The notes under the pieces were generated by a model. It saw only the letters and a program-made list of their open reading frames with translations. It was not told where the DNA came from and did not search any database. Source: Luscinia megarhynchos (lineage: Eukaryota > Chordata > Aves > Passeriformes > Turdidae). Taken from it: a stretch of 64,000 nucleotides of DNA. Shown here in pieces: positions 59,269 to 64,000 of this stretch. Every line of letters begins with the position of its first letter. Positions within the stretch are counted from its first letter, which is position 1. The stretch is from positions 35,748,360 through 35,812,359 of the forward strand of contig JAPFBE010000003.1 of the NCBI GenBank assembly GCA_034336665.1, given 5' to 3'. Both the position numbers and the translations under genes were made by a program.

Positions 59269-61783
59269 TGAATTATATGCATACTAAAAATGTTGAAAGG
59301 AAGGAATGCATAATTTTCAACTAGAAAACATCCGTGTACTTTATGACTTACATATTTCTATAACAAGTGGCCTTTGAAGTCTTCAGTGTTCCACTCTTGC
59401 TATCTCATGAAGATTTAAAATGGATGCTTTTCAAAATTGTATTAGTTTGCACCTACTAACATAGTTGTATTGGCAAGGAAAATTGTAGTTTGGATATTTT
59501 TTAGCTATTTGAAGTAAGATAAGGGTTTACCATTTTTATCAGCTGAGTATGTATTTCAATTCTGTAACTGGGTTTTAGCATATGCCACTGAATGATTTTT
59601 GACTAGAATTAATACTCTATGTCCATTCTATCCCCCAATGTAATAGTCACTTTAGCTCCAACATAGCCATAATAATTGGTTTTTGATTTAAAACCTGGAT
59701 AAATACTGCTCTGAAGTGGGGTCTCAATTAACTGTTGTTAAATGAACCTCTTTGTGATTTTGTTTAAAAAGGTTTTATTGTGTTTCTGCTCTGTAAAATG
59801 TCTCTTTTCAATGTGTTTTACTAAATTCCATCACAGCCATTCCATTTGATAAAACTGTCATATACACAGCTGGGTTAAGTGAGCACAGGTTTGTAGAAGT
59901 CACTTACATTGATTCACATCAGATGAAATGCTGAGATGAGGCTTTATTCATTTTCCTTAATCTTCCTAGCTTTGGAGAATGAGAATAAAAGAATCAATGT
60001 ACAATCATTCCTTGGTAAAGAGGCAATAGGTGTTCATTGGATAATACCCCTCAAAAATCTCCAGGTAGCCTCAGGTTGTAAAATAATCATCCCTGCCTTT
60101 TAGTCTTTCTAGCAGGAACCTGAACCACAAATTTATTTTCAAGAAATTGCCAAGAAATTTTTGTCTATTAGTTTCATATTGGTTTCAGGGGTGAAGCTGG
60201 AGAAAATTGATTTGGTCAGTGTAGAGAACGTTTCTAACCATTTATAGTTATGGCCATTTGATATTAGATCATGCAGTGCTAGAAGTCCAATAAAATCCCC
60301 TGGGTATAAAGCATTAGCTATCAGTAAGGGATGTTGCCACTGTCACGTCATTTTAGTGATTGGTTATAATAGTGAATTGAGAAAAGATATTTTTATCTCC
60401 AAAATAAAGCTTCACCTTATTTTACCTCATTTGCCAGAAGAGAAAAAAAAAGAAATATCAAATGAAATGAAAATAGAGAATTAATGGATAGAAGAATAAG
60501 CTGTTTCATTAAGTTCTGGAGATCAGGTGTTTATTTTAATTTATTTATTTTTGCTCACTGCAACTTGAATATTTAAAATGTCTTGGAGACACTTGAAAAT
60601 AGGCTTCAGTGGAATGCTGTTCATTATCAGAGATCAAATAATGGCAATACAACATCAAGTGTCAAAAGGGAAAAGAATATTGAGAACAATAGCAGCTTCT
60701 CAGGTGAAGCTAAAGCATTTGACCAACAGAGCATGCATTGCTGTTGTTTTCAGGCAGACCAGAAAAAACTCACCTTGTCTGTCAGGTTCCAGATTGGGAG
60801 TGCAGAACAGGGCTTTGTCAAAATTATCTTCAAAAGAAGAAAAACTTACAAAGCAAAATAATGCCCAGAAACCCAATACCTATGTTTGACTATCAAGATG
60901 GGCACTTTTGGATATACCGACAATTCTTTAAATTTAAGTGAAGAAAAATATAATAGATATGATAATGTATATATTTTTAGTGAATTTTCTTCATCATCTA
61001 GATACCAAATGGATGCACCACTATAGTTTTGTTTTTTACACTGTAATAAGAATTCTTGACTCCTTTGCCATGAGGATTTAACCCACTGCTTGTGTTCTAG
61101 AGAACAACTTCTACCTGCATGAGAACATCCATTATACATAAAGGCAAACAGGGAGTCATACTGGTTTGGACCCAGAGTCTGAATCATGTGAGTTAATACA
61201 CTCCTATAAAGCAACAAGACTGTTTACAAAGAAGCAAACCAAGCAAGCTAAAAATAAAGAGCACCATTTCACAAATATGATCTATTTTGTAATTTTTTTC
61301 CATGTCCCTCCCAGTTATTTTTACAACATTTTGTTCTATTATTAGAATAGTTGAAGCCTTGATAGAAGAATCTTGATCATAGGAACATGTCATTGTTGTT
61401 TTGTGGAAGCATATAATGATATAATGTCTAAGGAAAAGAAAGAAACAATTCTTATGAGAAAGATATTCATAGAACTAAACAAAGCTTGTGCTGGTGTCTG
61501 TGGGTAAAACCACAGAGAACAATGGAGTGGTGACTGCTTACTGCCAGGCTGAGTTTGGTCCTCCAAGCTTTCCTTGTAATACACGGTCTTGAGGGCACCA
61601 TCCGCCCTGGTCTCCCTCAAAATGGGATTGTGCCAAGTGTGTGAAATGTATATGTGCTTTTTTTCCATGGGGCTGAAATTGTGTTCTTACTGCACATTCT
61701 CCATTCTTTGATCAGCTGTTGCTGTTCAGTTCGGCCTAAGTATCATCCTAGCAAAGGCAACCTGTGATTTTAGTTTATAGTGT
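59269..61783. other. Unannotated sequence, about 2.5 kb
   Basis: Two overlapping plus-strand frames (60578-60889 and 60583-60861) and minus-strand frames at 60846-61668 have no recognisable domain. Confidence 0.55.
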
Positions 61784-61809
61784 CAAAATCTGATACCTAT
61801 CAGATTTTG
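61784..61809. repeat. 26-bp palindrome (12-bp arms, 2-base centre)
   Basis: CAAAATCTGATA is followed by CC and then by its exact reverse complement TATCAGATTTTG. It is the strongest short inverted repeat I found in the window. Confidence 0.9.
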
Positions 61810-63685
61810 CTAGAGGTGGGTAAATAACCTCAAAAAATATTTGTCTTACGTTTGAGCTCTTTTTTTTCCTCAGAGCATATCCATGGGGAGGTTTTTTTTC
61901 CACATAATTTTCAACTCAGTAAAATGTCATATGTGGAGTTCCCAGTGATGTTTCTTCAGATAAGAAAGGGCTGAACTCGTGTAGCCATCATGGTTTGTCT
62001 CATAAATTATGTGGGAATGTCTCTGTTGCCTGAAGAGACCAGATTACCCAAGGGGCTTTGAAACATCTTCCCTGGAAGTATTTACCATGTAAATATCCTG
62101 GACCTTTAAGTGGCCTCTTGTGTGATTTGTGCACATTCGGCCCCTCCCTTTTCCTTCCCATCCTCAGTGGGGCATTGAGGCGGCGTGGAGAGCTGGAGCT
62201 GGTGGAGAGACACAGGGTGGCGTGGCAAGGCCTCCCCCTGCCACGAAAACAGGGGCAATGAGTCTAACTCTTCTGCAGTGAGCCTTGTGAAGCCAGCTTG
62301 TGACCCTTCCCAGGGTCTGGCTGACAGACAAACCAAATTCCAGCTCCGGGGATATGCTGGGGTACATTGGGACCTGGGTCCTGCCAAAGTACAGAGGCTT
62401 GATGCTCCTGAAGGGAGTGCAAAAGCATGTATGTATAAGTGAAAGGAAATCCCTAAAAAAAATTCAGCTGGCATTTACAGAATATATTTAGCAGTATTTG
62501 CCAAACAGATTGACATTTTAGGTACTCTTATGGTCTTCTGGTTTTCAATGGGAGATTCATCAGATACTCCTGAAGTCCAAACCCTCTTTAGCTGAAATGA
62601 ATGGCAAGCCTCAAATTTTTAAGAATGAATTCAGAAAAATAAACAGAAAAAATAACATTTTTTGTATCAGAATTCTTGAATTTACATGTTGTAATTTTGC
62701 AAGTACTCGTGTCAGATAGCTAATGTTTTTTCAAATAAAAGTCTCAGGGATTGAGAACCTTCATTATCATTATCAGGTGATTTACAGCATTCACCCAAGG
62801 GAAATGAAATATAGTGTGATTCATCTTTGCTGAGCTAGATTTTTCAAGTTTATTCTGACTCTTCTTCAATTCATTAGCATCCTGTGCATTTCTCTGGGTT
62901 TTTTAAATCTATGTACCCCTTCTTCCTTTTATTCTTTTCCTTCATTATCTTCATTTTCCCTCAGATTCTTCTTCTTCCCTTCTCCTCTCACACACATACT
63001 GCTCCGTGTGGCATCAGCAGTAAAGTGGGAAAGAGTTGTCAGCTTGCATCTCTTATTTACAAAGCAGGATTCATTAATCCTACGTTTACTCTGTTTCATT
63101 TTTGTCATTCATTACATTAATAATAAATGTATTTATTAGGTACCCATCATTTTAATAGAAGTTGGTCCACTGTGACAGCAATTCTAAATGGGTAATTTTT
63201 CATAAATTAAAATTCCTTGCAGCGACTATAACTTCGTTTCAGTAAATTGCAATCCACAGACTTCCATAACAAAGTGCTAATTGTAACTTGGCTTTAAATG
63301 TTACATTTTGTATGCAAATTGGCCTGTGGGGAGTTATTATTTAGTATAACATTGTTAAGAACACTAACATTAGTTTGTAATTTGTTTGAAGTGGAATACC
63401 ATTATTACTAATACATTACATATGACTTAGAGAAACAACATTGCTTTCCCATGAAAGATAAAAATCTTTTATCAGTCAAATTTGTTGAATGTTTTTTTTC
63501 TGCTCCATGGGAAAACAAAGGGTGACCTGAGTCATAAAAAATGTATTGTGTTTTAAGTTATTTGAACAGAAGGAAAGTCAAAAGAACATGATGTAATCCT
63601 CAGGCATTAAAAGCACTGCACAGGGCCTGATCCTGCAAATGTTTGGACAAATGAGACACCCTTTGCAAGTGATTACTCTTCACTC
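61810..63685. other. Unannotated sequence with a GC-richer patch
   Basis: A GC-richer segment at about 62100-62440 has open frames on both strands but no recognised protein. The part from 63160 to 63530 is smooth AT-rich unique sequence rich in TAAT-type words and includes a perfect octamer ATGCAAAT at 63312-63319. It may be a conserved non-coding element, but the sequence alone does not show it. Confidence 0.45.
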
Positions 63686-63704
63686 TTTTTTTTTTTTTTT
63701 TTTT
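63686..63704. repeat. T19 homopolymer
   Basis: Uninterrupted run of 19 T. Confidence 0.95.
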
Positions 63705-64000
63705 AATTTCTCATGTGAAGCTCTAGAATAACTTGCTCTTCCTCCAAAAGCCAAACCAGAATTTCTGGTAGGGTTTATTCTAAAAGTGTGGAGTCTCTCA
63801 GTGATTTCCTTGCTGCATGTTTTATTTCCTGCTTCAGTTGCTCAAAACCTAACACTTTGATCTGACATAAAAAAGATGCAATGGCCATCAAAGCTTCAAA
63901 GTTCTAAAAATGGTTTCATGAATACTGCCATCAGGTCTTAAGCATGCTTTGATATCGTATAACTTTTTGTGTGCAATTACATTATGTTTGACACTTGAGG
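63705..64000. other. Unannotated sequence to window end
   Basis: Nothing recognised. Confidence 0.5.

Noticed and set aside
63312..63319. POU octamer ATGCAAAT as a specific regulatory site
   Set aside because: The same octamer occurs elsewhere in the window (for example near 44084 and 48828), as expected by chance in AT-rich DNA.
1..64000. CRISPR array, operon or bacterial mobile element
   Set aside because: There are no regularly spaced identical repeats, no dense coding and no ribosome-binding-site pattern. Composition and LINE content are those of a bird genome.

Overview
This window looks like nuclear DNA from a bird, probably a neoavian or passerine. It is AT-rich and CpG-poor. It carries several CR1 LINE fragments with the 3'-end features typical of avian CR1, including degenerate copies of the terminal 8-bp ATTCTATG-type repeat, and one interspersed repeat that resembles an avian endogenous-retrovirus LTR. 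No bacterial, viral or organellar gene organisation is visible. Family assignments come from recalled consensus sequences, not from a database search.

I found no protein-coding gene I can support. The open reading frames are short (170 codons at most), start at arbitrary ATGs, match no family I recognise, and often lie on the wrong strand of a transposon or inside a simple repeat. The window is therefore either an intergenic gene desert or the inside of a very large intron. The only exon-like object is a 72-base open segment with good acceptor and donor sites at 16680-16751, which is a weak candidate.

Layout. 0.7-1.3 kb: old CR1 on the minus strand, reaching into the reverse-transcriptase region. 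3.7-4.0 kb: very old CR1 on the plus strand. 9.5-10.0 kb: plus-strand CR1 abutting a short minus-strand CR1 3' end. 13.6-14.5 kb: LTR-like repeat, minus orientation. 16.4-17.1 kb: GC-richer island holding the candidate exon. 17.7-17.9 kb: old CR1 3' end. 20.4 kb: minus-strand CR1 3' end. 26.8 kb: A/C-rich tract with G-quadruplex potential on the minus strand. 31.2-31.6 kb: the best-preserved CR1 3' end. 39.5 kb: minus-strand CR1 3' end. 48.0 kb: ancient L3-like CR1 3' end. 57.5 kb: degenerate tRNA-like or SINE remnant. 58.4-58.7 kb: CR1 3' end. Poly(T) or poly(A) tracts and CAAA/GTTT-type low-complexity tracts occur throughout.

The remainder is unique, AT-rich, non-coding sequence. Points worth checking are two unusually strong palindromes (61784-61809 and 59249-59268), twin hairpins at 4911-4959, a near-consensus CTCF core at 52296-52309, a short 20-bp minisatellite with an inverted arm at 50546-50620, and the tRNA-like remnant. 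I saw nothing that amounts to a new multi-gene biological system.
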